Shown here: piece after piece, positions 1 through 8,882 of the stretch
Layout of the letters: every line of letters begins with the position of its first letter
Position numbering within the stretch: position 1 is the first letter of the stretch
Assembly (NCBI GenBank): GCA_947450365.1
Contig: CANFVE010000008.1
Location: 30,565-94,564 of the forward strand
Source: Cytophagaceae bacterium
Lineage (GTDB): Bacteria > Bacteroidota > Bacteroidia > Cytophagales > Spirosomataceae
Length of the DNA: 64,000 bases
Direction of reading: 5' to 3'
Made by a program: the position numbers and the translations under genes
The notes under the pieces: model-generated
The model's database searches: none
What the model saw: the letters and a program-made list of their open reading frames with translations, nothing else
Told to the model about the DNA's origin: nothing

Positions 1-100
1 AGGTCGCATTTCCCTTCTGATCCTGACAAAAAGCGGAGAAGAATAGAACAATGAACGAGAAAAGCAGGAGGCCGCGAAAGCTAATCTGTTTTTTTAGCAT
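1..100 (-). CDS. N-terminus of an unidentified secreted protein, cut by the window edge
   Basis: Reading leftward from an ATG at 100-98, 33 codons stay open to the window edge. They encode a typical export signal: two lysines after the start (MLKK), a hydrophobic core around LLLFSFIVLFF, then SAFCQDQ, which looks like a signal peptidase cleavage region. The cysteine is preceded by F, so this is not a good lipobox. A well-formed Bacteroidota promoter lies just upstream and points into this ORF. The mature protein is outside the window, so no function can be given. The start is inferred from the signal peptide and the promoter. Confidence 0.6.
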   Translation of the reverse strand, partial: MLKKQISFRGLLLFSFIVLFFSAFCQDQKGNAT

Positions 101-105
101 GGGCA

Positions 106-135
106 CAAAGGTAGGCCTTTAGGGCCTAAAACAAA
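106..135 (-). promoter_or_regulatory. Bacteroidota-type promoter for the left-edge secreted gene
   Basis: On the minus strand the sequence reads TTTG, 18 bases, then TACCTTTG (plus coordinates 132-135 and 106-113). This matches the Bacteroidota housekeeping sigma pattern TTTG/TAnnTTTG. The -7 element ends only 5 bases before the ATG at 100, so the transcript would have almost no leader. Confidence 0.6.
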
Positions 136-163
136 AAAAGCCCTCCGGAAGGAAGGCTTTTTT
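134..163. terminator. Bidirectional rho-independent terminator after gltA
   Basis: AAAAAAGCC (134-142) pairs with GGCTTTTTT (155-163). One C/A mismatch and an inner TCC/GGA stem close a GGAA loop. On the minus strand the stem is followed by a T-run, as expected for the end of citrate synthase at 182. The hairpin is nearly symmetric and could also stop plus-strand transcription. Confidence 0.85.
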
Positions 164-181
164 AAAGAATTTTAACAAAGC

Positions 182-1453
182 TTAGCGCTGTGAAATTTCG
201 ACAAAAGCGCGTTCAGTAGCACCTGTATATATTTGGCGCGGACGACCGATAGGTTCCTTGTTTGTACGCATTTCTTTCCATTGAGCGATCCAACCTGGTA
301 GACGTCCGATGGCGAACATGACGGTAAACATGTTTGTTGGGATACCTAATGCCCGGTAAATAATGCCGGAATAGAAATCCACATTGGGGTATAATTTACG
401 CGCAACGAAATAATCGTCATGAAGCGCGGCCTCTTCTAAGTGTTGGGCAATCGATAAAACCGGATCATTCACACCTAAGGCTTTCAATACGTCATCAGCG
501 GCAACTTTAATGATTTTTGCCCGCGGATCAAAGTTTTTATACACCCGGTGTCCAAAGCCCATCAAGCGGAAGCCTGAATTTTTATCTTTGGCCATCGTCA
601 CGTATTTTTCCGTATCTCCGCCATCTGCTTTAATGGCTTCGAGCATCTCGATTACCTCTTGATTCGCTCCTCCGTGCAATGGGCCCCAAAGCGCATTGAT
701 TCCAGCCGAAATCGAAGCAAAAATATTCGCGTGCGAAGAACCGACTAATCGAACCGTAGATGTCGAGCAGTTTTGCTCATGATCTGCATGTAAAATCAAT
801 AATTTGTTCAAGGCTTTTGATACGATCGGGTCAGCGACATAACCATCCCCTTTTTTTCCGAACATCAACGACAAGAAGCTCGAGCAATAATCCAAACTCG
901 CATCGACTTGATTAACCGCCTCACCCAAGGATTTTTTGTAATGCCATGTAGCCATGACAGGTAAAGTAGCTAATAAACGTAAAATATTTTTTTCATCATC
1001 ACCTGCCTCATCGGTCGAATGAAAGGCAGACATCGCTCCAACGATGGCAGCTAACACACACATCGGATGCGTACTGGCCGGAAATGCATTAGCTATGGCC
1101 AATAATTCCTCATTTACGACGGTATACGATTGAATTTGTTTTTCAAAATCCGCTAATTGGGCCGAAGTAGGAAGTTCTCCGTGAATCAACAAATATGCCA
1201 CCTCAATAAAAGTCGCCCGATCCGCTAATTCTTCAATGCTATACCCCCGATACCGAAGAATTCCTTCTTCCCCATCCAAATAGGTAATCGCACTTTTCGT
1301 AGCTCCTGTGTTTTTAAAGCCCGGATCAAAGGTAACAAAACCTGATAAATCACGTAGTTTTGCAATGTCGATGGCCTTTTCGTTTTCAGTTCCTTGTAAA
1401 GTAGGTAACTCAAAAGACTTTCCATCTAAATTAATAACCGCTGTTTGAGACAT
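182..1453 (-). CDS. gltA: Citrate synthase
   Basis: Condenses oxaloacetate and acetyl-CoA to citrate, the entry step of the TCA cycle, in the cytoplasm. The 423-aa length fits the hexameric bacterial type II enzymes. The catalytic triad is visible: His260 in PLHGGANQ, His302 in GHRVYK and Asp359 in NVDFYSG. The oxaloacetate-binding HEQNCSTS segment lies near residue 225. The gene stands alone, is read from the divergent region shared with pepT and ends at the hairpin at 134-163. The ATG start at 1453 gives the usual short N-terminal extension before the citrate synthase domain. Identification is secure. Confidence 0.97.
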   Translation of the reverse strand: MSQTAVINLDGKSFELPTLQGTENEKAIDIAKLRDLSGFVTFDPGFKNTGATKSAITYLDGEEGILRYRGYSIEELADRATFIEVAYLLIHGELPTSAQLADFEKQIQSYTVVNEELLAIANAFPASTHPMCVLAAIVGAMSAFHSTDEAGDDEKNILRLLATLPVMATWHYKKSLGEAVNQVDASLDYCSSFLSLMFGKKGDGYVADPIVSKALNKLLILHADHEQNCSTSTVRLVGSSHANIFASISAGINALWGPLHGGANQEVIEMLEAIKADGGDTEKYVTMAKDKNSGFRLMGFGHRVYKNFDPRAKIIKVAADDVLKALGVNDPVLSIAQHLEEAALHDDYFVARKLYPNVDFYSGIIYRALGIPTNMFTVMFAIGRLPGWIAQWKEMRTNKEPIGRPRQIYTGATERAFVEISQR

Positions 1454-1546
1454 AATGTAATGATATAATGACCTTATGGTTTAAAATAGTAGCACAGGAT
1501 AGAACTGATTCCACTATTCGAACTACTAATATAATATGTTATTTTC

Positions 1547-1563
1547 AAAGGTTAATTACCTTT
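1547..1563. promoter_or_regulatory. Palindrome with back-to-back -7-like elements between gltA and pepT
   Basis: AAAGGT (1547-1552), TAATT, ACCTTT (1558-1563) form a perfect inverted repeat. Read on plus it contains TACCTTTA (1557-1564), one base from TAnnTTTG. Read on minus it contains AACCTTTG (1553-1546), with a TTG 17 bases upstream. It could supply overlapping divergent promoters or an operator for gltA and pepT. Neither element is a perfect consensus. Confidence 0.35.
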
Positions 1564-1633
1564 ATGAATCCAATAAAAATAAATTCATTTAACACAATTT
1601 TTTCTTAAGATATTTCAAAAAAATACGCTTTTT

Positions 1634-2905
1634 ATGGCCAACATCTCTGATTTACTCCAAACCTATTCCTTTGGTTCGAAAGATCGCTTTCTTGCTTATG
1701 TCCAAATTGACACCCAATCAGACCCAAGCGCAGAGACAAGTCCCACGACAGAAAAACAAAAAGATCTAGGAATTGTTTTGGTCCGGGAATTAAAAGCGCT
1801 TGGAATTTCAAATGCGCATATGGATGAACATGGATACGTGTATGCGCACATATCAAGTAATGTGGAAAATGATGTTCCTGGCCTTTGCTTCTGTGCACAC
1901 ATGGATACCTCGCCGGATTGCTCAGGGGCTGGGGTAAAACCCCTCGTTCATACGAATTATCAAGGAAAAGACATCTTCTTACCCGATGATCCTAGTGTAA
2001 TCATTCGCCTTTCCGATCATCCCGATTTGGCCGAGCAATTCGGGCATGACATCATCACCGCCAGTGGTTTAACACTTTTAGGCGCAGATAATAAAGCCGG
2101 CGTGGCCGAAATTATGGATGCGGTGGCATTTTGGGTCCAACATCCCGACGTTCCTCATGGACCCATATCGATCGTTTTTACACCTGACGAAGAAGTGGGG
2201 CGCGGCACCGACCACATCGATATTAAAAAAATCAATGCCCAATACGGTTATACCTTAGATGGAGAAAAAAGAGGTCATCTCGAACATGAAACCTTCTCGG
2301 CGGATGGGTTTCAGATTCTGATCGAAGGAGTATCCCAACATCCCGGTTTTGCCAAGGGTCGCATGGAAAGTGCCATCAAAATCGCCAGCGAAATCGTTCA
2401 GGCCTTGCCTAAAGACCGCATTTCCCCCGAATCCACCGAAGGCATGCAAGGATTCATCCATCCGGTTCACATCCAGGGCGCCGTAGAATCTGCACAATTA
2501 GATTTTATTTTACGCGATTTTAAGACCGAAAAATTAGTGGAGTATGGTGAATTCTTAAAAAGGTTGACCAATAATATCTTACGAAATTACCCAAACAGTA
2601 GCGCCACCTTCAAGCAAACAGAGCAATACAGAAACATGTTTGAAATCCTAAAAGATCATCCCCAATGCATGGATCTAGCCATAAGGGCGATGAAAATGGC
2701 AGGCTTAGAACCTGAAACGACTAGCATTCGGGGTGGTACCGACGGTTCCCGACTTACCTTTATGGGACTTCCCTGCCCGAATATCTTCGCCGGCGAACAT
2801 GCCTTTCATTCTAAACAAGAATGGGTTTCGGTACAGGATATGCAAAAAGCCACGGAAACCGTGATTTATTTGGCTTATTTATTTACGGAAGAAAATCACA
2901 AATAA
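1634..2905 (+). CDS. pepT: Peptidase T (tripeptide aminopeptidase, M20B)
   Basis: Zinc-dependent cytosolic aminopeptidase that releases the N-terminal residue of tripeptides in the last stage of peptide breakdown. At 423 aa it is slightly longer than the usual 405-410. The M20 metal site is intact: His89-x-Asp91 in CAHMDTS, bridging Asp152 in GADNKAG, the catalytic/metal pair Glu186-Glu187 in TPDEEVGRG, and a C-terminal His in GEHAFHSKQEW. The RGGTDGS motif of the PepT/PepD group is present. It has no signal peptide. It is a single gene, divergent from gltA and ending before the 2968-2992 hairpin. Confidence 0.95.
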   Translation: MANISDLLQTYSFGSKDRFLAYVQIDTQSDPSAETSPTTEKQKDLGIVLVRELKALGISNAHMDEHGYVYAHISSNVENDVPGLCFCAHMDTSPDCSGAGVKPLVHTNYQGKDIFLPDDPSVIIRLSDHPDLAEQFGHDIITASGLTLLGADNKAGVAEIMDAVAFWVQHPDVPHGPISIVFTPDEEVGRGTDHIDIKKINAQYGYTLDGEKRGHLEHETFSADGFQILIEGVSQHPGFAKGRMESAIKIASEIVQALPKDRISPESTEGMQGFIHPVHIQGAVESAQLDFILRDFKTEKLVEYGEFLKRLTNNILRNYPNSSATFKQTEQYRNMFEILKDHPQCMDLAIRAMKMAGLEPETTSIRGGTDGSRLTFMGLPCPNIFAGEHAFHSKQEWVSVQDMQKATETVIYLAYLFTEENHK

Positions 2906-2967
2906 AGCCTTTGACAATAACCCATAAAGGGTATTACATCTCCGATGAAACATAGCCGTTAAAACAA

Positions 2968-2992
2968 AAAAGGCGCTTCAAAAGCGCCTTTT
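2968..2992. terminator. Bidirectional terminator between pepT and guaA
   Basis: AAAAGGCGCTT (2968-2978) and AAGCGCCTTTT (2982-2992) form an 11-bp perfect stem with a CAA loop. Flanking A and T tracts let it serve both convergent genes. Confidence 0.9.
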
Positions 2993-2997
2993 CCATT

Positions 2998-4521
2998 TTA
3001 TTCCCACTCGATCGTCGCGGGTGGTTTAGACGAAATGTCATAGACCACGCGATTTACGCCTTTAACCTTATTAATAATTTCATTGGAGATTCGACCTAAA
3101 AATTCATAAGGCAAATGACACCAATCCGCCGTCATCCCATCCAAGCTACTGACCGCCCGAAGCGCTACCACATTTTCATAGGTACGTTCATCGCCCATGA
3201 CGCCCACCGATTGAACCGGCAATAACATCGCACCCGCTTGCCACACTTGGTCATATAGTCCATCCTGCTTCAAGCCTTGAATGAAAATGGCATCTACTTT
3301 TTGTAAAATATCCACCTTCTCGGCCGTCACATCCCCCAGAATCCGAATCCCTAAACCAGGTCCCGGAAACGGGTGACGTCCCAAAATATCTTTGGGAACA
3401 CCTAATGTTTTCCCAACCAATCGTACCTCATCTTTGAATAAAGCATCTAAGGGTTCAACGACCTTTAATTTCATAAAATCTGGTAAACCACCTACGTTAT
3501 GATGCGATTTGATCGTTGCGCTAGGGCCTTTCAACGAAACCGACTCAATTTTATCCGGATAAATCGTTCCTTGGCCTAACCAAGAAACCCCTTCAATCAA
3601 ATGCGCCTCATGATCAAATACCTCAATAAACGTTTTGCCAATCGCCTTCCGCTTATCCTCTGGATCCTTTAATCCAGCTAAGGCTGAATAAAAACGATCT
3701 TTGGCATTCACCCCTTTCACATTTAAGCCTAATTCTTTGTAGGAATCCAATACTTGCTCAAATTCATCTTTGCGCAACAAACCATTGTCCACAAAAATGC
3801 AATATAAATTCGTTCCAATCGCTCGGTGCAACAACACCGCCGCTACCGAACTATCAACTCCTCCCGACAAGCCCAGCACCACCTTATCATTTCCTAATTT
3901 CGCCTTTAAATCCGCCACGGTACGATCCACAAAGGAATCCGATGTCCATGTCTGCGCACATCCACAAATACCTACCACGAAATTCTTAATCAATATACTT
4001 CCTTCCGTCGAATGCGTCACCTCCGGATGAAATTGAATCCCGTAAATCGGCTTAGACACATGCGCAAATGCCGCCACACGCACAGTTTCCGTGGAACCGA
4101 TCAACTCATACTGTGCAGGTAATTCCATGATGGTATCTCCATGAGACATCCACACTTGGCCTTTTTCAGATAAATCAGCCAACAAAGGACTTGTTTTTAC
4201 GGTGGTCATGTGCGCCCGTCCATATTCTCGATGACCCGAAGCCTGAACCAAACCACCCCCCTGATGAGCCAATAATTGGGCTCCATAACAAATCCCCAAC
4301 ACCGGCAATTCACCAAAAATCGATTCGTCCACCCGAGGTGAATCCTCATCCCGAACCGAACATGGGCTACCAGATAAGATAATTCCTTTTACCGACGCAT
4401 CGATGTCCGGAATGTGATTGAATGGATGAATTTCACAATATATGTTGAGCTCACGAACCCTTCGGGCGATTAATTGAGTTACCTGCGAACCGAAGTCAAG
4501 AATTAAGATCTTTTCCGCCAT
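2998..4521 (-). CDS. guaA: GMP synthase (glutamine-hydrolysing)
   Basis: Converts XMP to GMP using glutamine and ATP, the last step of de novo GMP synthesis. The class I glutamine amidotransferase domain comes first (cysteine nucleophile in GICYGAQLL, conserved His in QFHPEVTH). It is followed by an ATP pyrophosphatase domain with the P-loop LSGGVDSS and a C-terminal dimerisation domain ending IEWE. I choose the ATG at 4521 ([11 protein letters not shown], 507 aa). The frame is open upstream to a TTG at 4566, but those residues are not part of the family. It lies 63 bp downstream of the muramidase gene on the same strand, so the two may be cotranscribed. Confidence 0.96.
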   Translation of the reverse strand: MAEKILILDFGSQVTQLIARRVRELNIYCEIHPFNHIPDIDASVKGIILSGSPCSVRDEDSPRVDESIFGELPVLGICYGAQLLAHQGGGLVQASGHREYGRAHMTTVKTSPLLADLSEKGQVWMSHGDTIMELPAQYELIGSTETVRVAAFAHVSKPIYGIQFHPEVTHSTEGSILIKNFVVGICGCAQTWTSDSFVDRTVADLKAKLGNDKVVLGLSGGVDSSVAAVLLHRAIGTNLYCIFVDNGLLRKDEFEQVLDSYKELGLNVKGVNAKDRFYSALAGLKDPEDKRKAIGKTFIEVFDHEAHLIEGVSWLGQGTIYPDKIESVSLKGPSATIKSHHNVGGLPDFMKLKVVEPLDALFKDEVRLVGKTLGVPKDILGRHPFPGPGLGIRILGDVTAEKVDILQKVDAIFIQGLKQDGLYDQVWQAGAMLLPVQSVGVMGDERTYENVVALRAVSSLDGMTADWCHLPYEFLGRISNEIINKVKGVNRVVYDISSKPPATIEWE

Positions 4522-4584
4522 GTTTGGATTTGATTTAAAATAAACAGCAAAGGTCGCAATTTTCAATCAAATACGAAGCAACAT

Positions 4585-5742
4585 TTAGCGATAAATTAAA
4601 TACTTTTTACGCAGGGCCTTGTACTGGTTGAGCGCCGGTTGCCAGGAGGCCCGAATGTCTTTTTCGGAAAGTCCGGCCAACATTTGTTTGCGCAATTGAT
4701 CCGTACCGGCCAATTTATCAAAAAAACTTGGGCTCGTAAAAAAGCTTTCTTGCTTGCCCGACTTTTCGAAAAAGTAAAATAAATAACGTAGACTAAAGCC
4801 CAATTTCCGCGTATCCACTTGCCTCAAATCAAATCCTGAACACAATTTCCCTTTCAAGGGAGGATCCATCGCACCCGGCGTAGGTACCGGGGTAAATTGA
4901 TATGTCCCTAATCCTGTTCCTTCTGCACCGGCCACTTGGAATTGTGTATTCGTTCCCCGGCCCACACTCACCGCCGTTCCTTCAAAAAAACAAAGCGAAG
5001 GATAGAGGCCAATGGCCTGATTCGTAGGCAAATTGGGTGATGGCGCGATGGAAATATTCACCACGTCTGCGTGTTTATAATGCGCTACGGGTATAACCTG
5101 CAGTTCACAACGCAGGTGTCCCGCTAACCAGCCTTCGCCGTTCATCATTTGCGCTAACTCCCCCATCGTACATCCATGGACCACTGGAATTGGATTCAAT
5201 CCCACAAAAGAGGCAAAAGCCTTATCCAAAACGGGCCCATCCACATAATGTCCATTCGGGTTTGCACGATCAAAAATCACTAATGGCTTTTTATTTTCCG
5301 CACAGGCCTCCATGACATAATGCAAGGTAGAACTATAGGTATAAAAGCGTGCGCCCACATCTTGAATGTCAAAAACTACCACATCCACATCCTTTAAATC
5401 TTCTATTGTTGGTTTTTTATGTGCCCCATACAAAGAAACAATGGGTAAACCTGTTTTTTGATCTACCCCGTTCGCTATATGTGCTCCTGCATCGGCATCC
5501 CCACGAAAACCATGTTCGGGGGCAAATATTTTTTGAATCTTAATTCCAAGAGCCAATAAGGAATCCGCCACATGCGTGCGACCGATAACAGAGGTATGAT
5601 TGACTACGAGGGCCACTTTTTTACCTGTTAATAAAGGTAAATAACGCTGGGTGGCATAGGCTCCGGGAATCTGGGCGAAAAGCTGGGTGTTTGAAAAAAT
5701 AAGGAATAAAAAAATTAGCTTGTAGATTCGAGACATTCCCAT
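4585..5742 (-). CDS. namZ: NamZ-type exo-beta-N-acetylmuramidase (DUF1343, GH171)
   Basis: A secreted or periplasmic protein of 385 aa with a signal peptide ending LFAQ near residue 24. The whole mature part belongs to DUF1343. Members characterised in Bacillus and Tannerella remove terminal MurNAc from peptidoglycan fragments (GH171). The family landmarks are present: APEHGFRG with Glu76-His77 (likely active site), SLYGAHKKP, VFDIQDVGARFYTY, FDRANPNG and a NQAIGLYPSLCFFEGT-like segment with the conserved RGT further on. A second ATG two codons in (5736) is an equally possible start. The likely role is cell-wall recycling or muropeptide scavenging. It is divergent from the permease gene and followed by guaA. 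Confidence 0.85.
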   Translation of the reverse strand: MGMSRIYKLIFLFLIFSNTQLFAQIPGAYATQRYLPLLTGKKVALVVNHTSVIGRTHVADSLLALGIKIQKIFAPEHGFRGDADAGAHIANGVDQKTGLPIVSLYGAHKKPTIEDLKDVDVVVFDIQDVGARFYTYSSTLHYVMEACAENKKPLVIFDRANPNGHYVDGPVLDKAFASFVGLNPIPVVHGCTMGELAQMMNGEGWLAGHLRCELQVIPVAHYKHADVVNISIAPSPNLPTNQAIGLYPSLCFFEGTAVSVGRGTNTQFQVAGAEGTGLGTYQFTPVPTPGAMDPPLKGKLCSGFDLRQVDTRKLGFSLRYLFYFFEKSGKQESFFTSPSFFDKLAGTDQLRKQMLAGLSEKDIRASWQPALNQYKALRKKYLIYR

Positions 5743-5753
5743 TTTCTTTGCGT

Positions 5754-5790
5754 GTTAAAATATCGATTCCAAATATCTGATATTTTTAAC
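5754..5790. promoter_or_regulatory. Inverted repeat in the namZ/permease divergent region
   Basis: GTTAAAATATC (5754-5764) is matched by GATATTTTTAAC (5779-5790), an inverted copy with one extra T. The spacer is 14 bases. It sits midway between the start of namZ (5742) and the chosen permease start (5815). The position suits an operator or an mRNA leader hairpin. No regulator gene is adjacent. Confidence 0.45.
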
Positions 5791-5814
5791 ATTTATCAAG
5801 GTAAATCCCGAAGA

Positions 5815-7023
5815 ATGAATTTTCCATTGTTTGTTGCCCGTCGAATTCGAAATACGCAGGAATCCTCCTTTTCGAAAACGGTAACCTATGTCGGAATCGG
5901 GACGATTTCCATCGGGATCAGCATCATCCTGATTGCATTTTCGATTCTATTTGGGTTCAAAGAGGCCATTCAATCTAAAATCATCAGCATTTCAGGGGAT
6001 GTGCGGATCAGTAAAATCAGCGGCAACCATTCCTTATCGGAAAGCCCTTTGGCCAAAAATCGCCTTTGGGAAAATCGGATGATTCAACATCCAGCGGTCG
6101 ATCACCTCCAATCCCATGTGCAAAAACCGGGGATTTTGGTCGGGAAAGAAGGTTTAGCTGGTGTCATTATCAAGGGAATTGGATCGGATATGCCGGTGAA
6201 CCAGTTGGCCCCCAACATGCGCCAAGGGAAATCTCAAATTCGTCAGCCGCAAGACATTATTCTAAGCGAAACGATGGCGAGGCAGTTGAAAGTTCGGCTG
6301 AATGAATCGCTGATTCTGTATTTTTTGAGCCAACCGGAACGGCCTCGAAAAGTGCATGTGACCGGCATTTATCAAACGGGCCTTGAAGAATTGGATAAAA
6401 TTTACATCATGGCCGATCGGGCATGGGTGCAAAAAATGAATGGCTGGACCGAAGATTCTCTGGGGACTTATGAACTGTATTTCAAGAAAGATGTGGATGT
6501 GGCCCAACAAACCGCTAGCCTCGTCAAAAGCCTCCCCATGGATTGGAAAGCTGAAACTGTTTTCGAATTAAATCCGGCGATATTTGATTGGATGAGCATG
6601 TTAGACCGCAACATTGTTATTTTCATTACTTTATTGTTGGTAGTCGCATGTTTTAATCTTGTGGCCACACTTTGGGTATTAATTATGGAGCGCATTCCGA
6701 TGGTCGGATTATTAAAAGCCTTAGGAAGTTCGCATGCTCAGATTCGAATGCTTTTTTGGTGGAATGGTTTTTTCATTTTGATCCGAGGGATCGTGATTGG
6801 AAATCTGTTGGCCATCCTATTTTGTTGGATTCAATCAAGCTATCACCTGATCCCTTTGGATCCTGAAAATTATTACATGAATGCCGTACCAATTCATTGG
6901 GACGTTTTAACTTGGATTTTGGTCAACCTAGGCACCTGTTTACTAGTCGCCCTCATCATGACCATTCCGACCCATTTCATAAAAAAAATCGATCCACAAG
7001 AAGCCATTAACTACAAAAACTAA
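5815..7023 (+). CDS. ABC transporter permease, LolC/LolE-FtsX type
   Basis: Inner-membrane permease of about 402 aa. The topology is one N-terminal membrane segment (around VGIGTISIGISIILIAFSIL), a periplasmic domain of roughly 200 residues, and three C-terminal segments (FITLLLVVACFNLVATLWVL, then a helix after MLFWWNGFF, then LVNLGTCLLVALIMTI). This is the MacB/FtsX layout, and the start FPLFVARRIR resembles LolC/LolE lipoprotein-releasing subunits. The matching ATPase is not nearby. The ATG at 5815 is preferred over an upstream GTG at 5752. The stop overlaps the next gene by one base (TAATG), so translation is probably coupled. Confidence 0.8.
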   Translation: MNFPLFVARRIRNTQESSFSKTVTYVGIGTISIGISIILIAFSILFGFKEAIQSKIISISGDVRISKISGNHSLSESPLAKNRLWENRMIQHPAVDHLQSHVQKPGILVGKEGLAGVIIKGIGSDMPVNQLAPNMRQGKSQIRQPQDIILSETMARQLKVRLNESLILYFLSQPERPRKVHVTGIYQTGLEELDKIYIMADRAWVQKMNGWTEDSLGTYELYFKKDVDVAQQTASLVKSLPMDWKAETVFELNPAIFDWMSMLDRNIVIFITLLLVVACFNLVATLWVLIMERIPMVGLLKALGSSHAQIRMLFWWNGFFILIRGIVIGNLLAILFCWIQSSYHLIPLDPENYYMNAVPIHWDVLTWILVNLGTCLLVALIMTIPTHFIKKIDPQEAINYKN

Positions 7024-8882
7024 TGCGTCATATTCTCCTTTACGTCCTCCTGTTGTCTGGAATGCAGGCCTTGGCGCAACAAAAAGTTTCGTATGCGATA
7101 CAATTAGGCAAAATCAGCCAGGACCAATTGATCGTCGAAGTAAAACCTCCCATCCTCAAAGCCGGGGCCGTCGAATATTGCTTTCCGAAAATCGTTCCGG
7201 GAACCTATGCAAATTATGATTTTGGTCGTTATATATCCCAATTTAAAGCCTTTGATGCTGCCGGAAAAGAACTGAAATTCACAAAAAAATCGGTCAACCA
7301 ATACCTCATCAAAGAAGGTCAAAAAATAGCCAAAATTCGGTATGCCGTGGATGACACTTGGGATAGTCCGGAAATTGAGGGTGAATACGTTTTCGAACCC
7401 GCGGGAACTTCTTTTCAAGCAGACACCTTGTTTGCCCTAAATACGCATGGCTTATTAGGCTATTTTAAGGGATATGAAAAAACGGCGATTGAATTAGAAA
7501 TCAGCCATCCCAACAATTTATTCGGAGCAAGTTCCATCAAAAGCACGCAGAAAGGAAATAAAGACCTTTTTACCGCCCATTCGTATCAAGAAATTGTGGA
7601 TGCACCGATTTTGTATTCCGTACCAGATACCCTAACGCTTCGATTAGGTAAGAGCGATGTATTGATCTCCGTTTATAGCCCAAATCAGACAATTAATGCG
7701 GAACAAATCGCTGAAAAAGTAGCCCCCCTCTTGGAGGCTCAAAAGAATTATTTGGGTGGAAATCTGCCGGTGCAACGCTATGCTTTTTTAATCGTCTTAT
7801 CAGAACAACTAAAAAGTGGAAATTTTGGGGCGCTCGAACACGCCCAATCTTCCTTTTATTATTTACCAGAAGGAAATATTCAAACGCTCGGCCAAACCAT
7901 TCAAGACGTGTGTGCCCATGAATTTTTTCACATCCTAACGCCTTTAAACATTCATTCCGAGGAAATTGGGAATTTCGACTTCATTGAGCCTCGCATGTCG
8001 CAGCATTTATGGCTATATGAAGGTTTGACGGAATATGCGGCGCATCATATGCAGGTTAAATATGGCTTGACGGATATCGGTCAATTCATGTCCACGATAC
8101 AGGAAAAGTGGCAAACCATGCACATGCAATTCAATAATGACATTCCGTTCACCAACATGAGTAAAAAGGTCTTGGATACCTACAAGGATCAATATAGCAA
8201 TGTCTATCAAAAAGGTGCTTTATTGGGTTTTGGGCTTGATTTAATCTTGCGAAAGGGTTCCAATGGTGCCTATGGGACGCAAGAAATGATGCGGGATTTA
8301 GCCAAAGAATATGGACCAAATAAATCCTTTAAAGATGAAGATCTGTTTGAGAAATTGGTTCAAATCACGCATCAATCGGCAATAGCGCAATTTTTTAAAC
8401 ATTACGTAGCTGGAAATAAAGAATTACCACTGAATGAATGGTTGAACGACATCGGCTATGCCCTCCGGGATAAAAACGAGGCCAACGAAAACCCGACCTA
8501 TGCCCTCACCCTGGGATTTGATTTTCAGGCCCTTAGTGTCAATTCCGAAACAAAACGCGTGTACATAGGGGCAGAACCGGGTATCAATGCATTCGGAAAA
8601 TCTTTGGATTTGCAGGCAAAAGATGAATTAATTTCTTTGAATGGCTTGCCCTTGGACATTGCGAATTTCGTGAAGAGTACGGAAGAATTTGTTCAAAAAA
8701 TACGCGTTGGAGATCTATTTGATCTAGAAATCGCACGACCCAATGGCAAAGGAGGTTTCGATATCTACCACTTGCGAGCGCCATTTGAACGCACACGCAT
8801 GGAGAATCAGAACACGATTTACGAATTGAAAAACCCGACAGAGGCCCAATTGAAACTGCGCAAGGATTGGCTTAGGTCCTAA
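7023..8882 (+). CDS. Secreted M61-family metallopeptidase with PDZ domain
   Basis: Zinc aminopeptidase-like protein of 619 aa with a signal peptide (LSGMQALAQ, cleavage near residue 19). The N-terminal M61 domain precedes a catalytic domain with HEFFH (His299, Glu300, His303) and the third ligand in LYEGLTEY about 30 residues later. A PDZ domain fills the C-terminal 110 residues or so (around KSLDLQAKDELISLNGLPL). M61 enzymes such as glycyl aminopeptidase prefer N-terminal Gly or Ala. The cellular role in Bacteroidota is not established. It is coupled to the permease by TAATG. Its stop overlaps that of the next, convergent gene by 4 bases. Confidence 0.88.
   Translation: MRHILLYVLLLSGMQALAQQKVSYAIQLGKISQDQLIVEVKPPILKAGAVEYCFPKIVPGTYANYDFGRYISQFKAFDAAGKELKFTKKSVNQYLIKEGQKIAKIRYAVDDTWDSPEIEGEYVFEPAGTSFQADTLFALNTHGLLGYFKGYEKTAIELEISHPNNLFGASSIKSTQKGNKDLFTAHSYQEIVDAPILYSVPDTLTLRLGKSDVLISVYSPNQTINAEQIAEKVAPLLEAQKNYLGGNLPVQRYAFLIVLSEQLKSGNFGALEHAQSSFYYLPEGNIQTLGQTIQDVCAHEFFHILTPLNIHSEEIGNFDFIEPRMSQHLWLYEGLTEYAAHHMQVKYGLTDIGQFMSTIQEKWQTMHMQFNNDIPFTNMSKKVLDTYKDQYSNVYQKGALLGFGLDLILRKGSNGAYGTQEMMRDLAKEYGPNKSFKDEDLFEKLVQITHQSAIAQFFKHYVAGNKELPLNEWLNDIGYALRDKNEANENPTYALTLGFDFQALSVNSETKRVYIGAEPGINAFGKSLDLQAKDELISLNGLPLDIANFVKSTEEFVQKIRVGDLFDLEIARPNGKGGFDIYHLRAPFERTRMENQNTIYELKNPTEAQLKLRKDWLRS

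Noticed and set aside
1225..2497. Open frames of 60-90 codons opposite gltA and pepT
   Set aside because: They are antisense shadows without signal peptides, motifs or promoters. Similar frames opposite most genes here were left out for the same reason.
5752..5814. Longer N-terminus for the LolC-like permease starting at a GTG
   Set aside because: The extra 21 residues cover the inverted repeat and lack family likeness. The ATG at 5815 starts directly before the conserved FPLFVARRIR.
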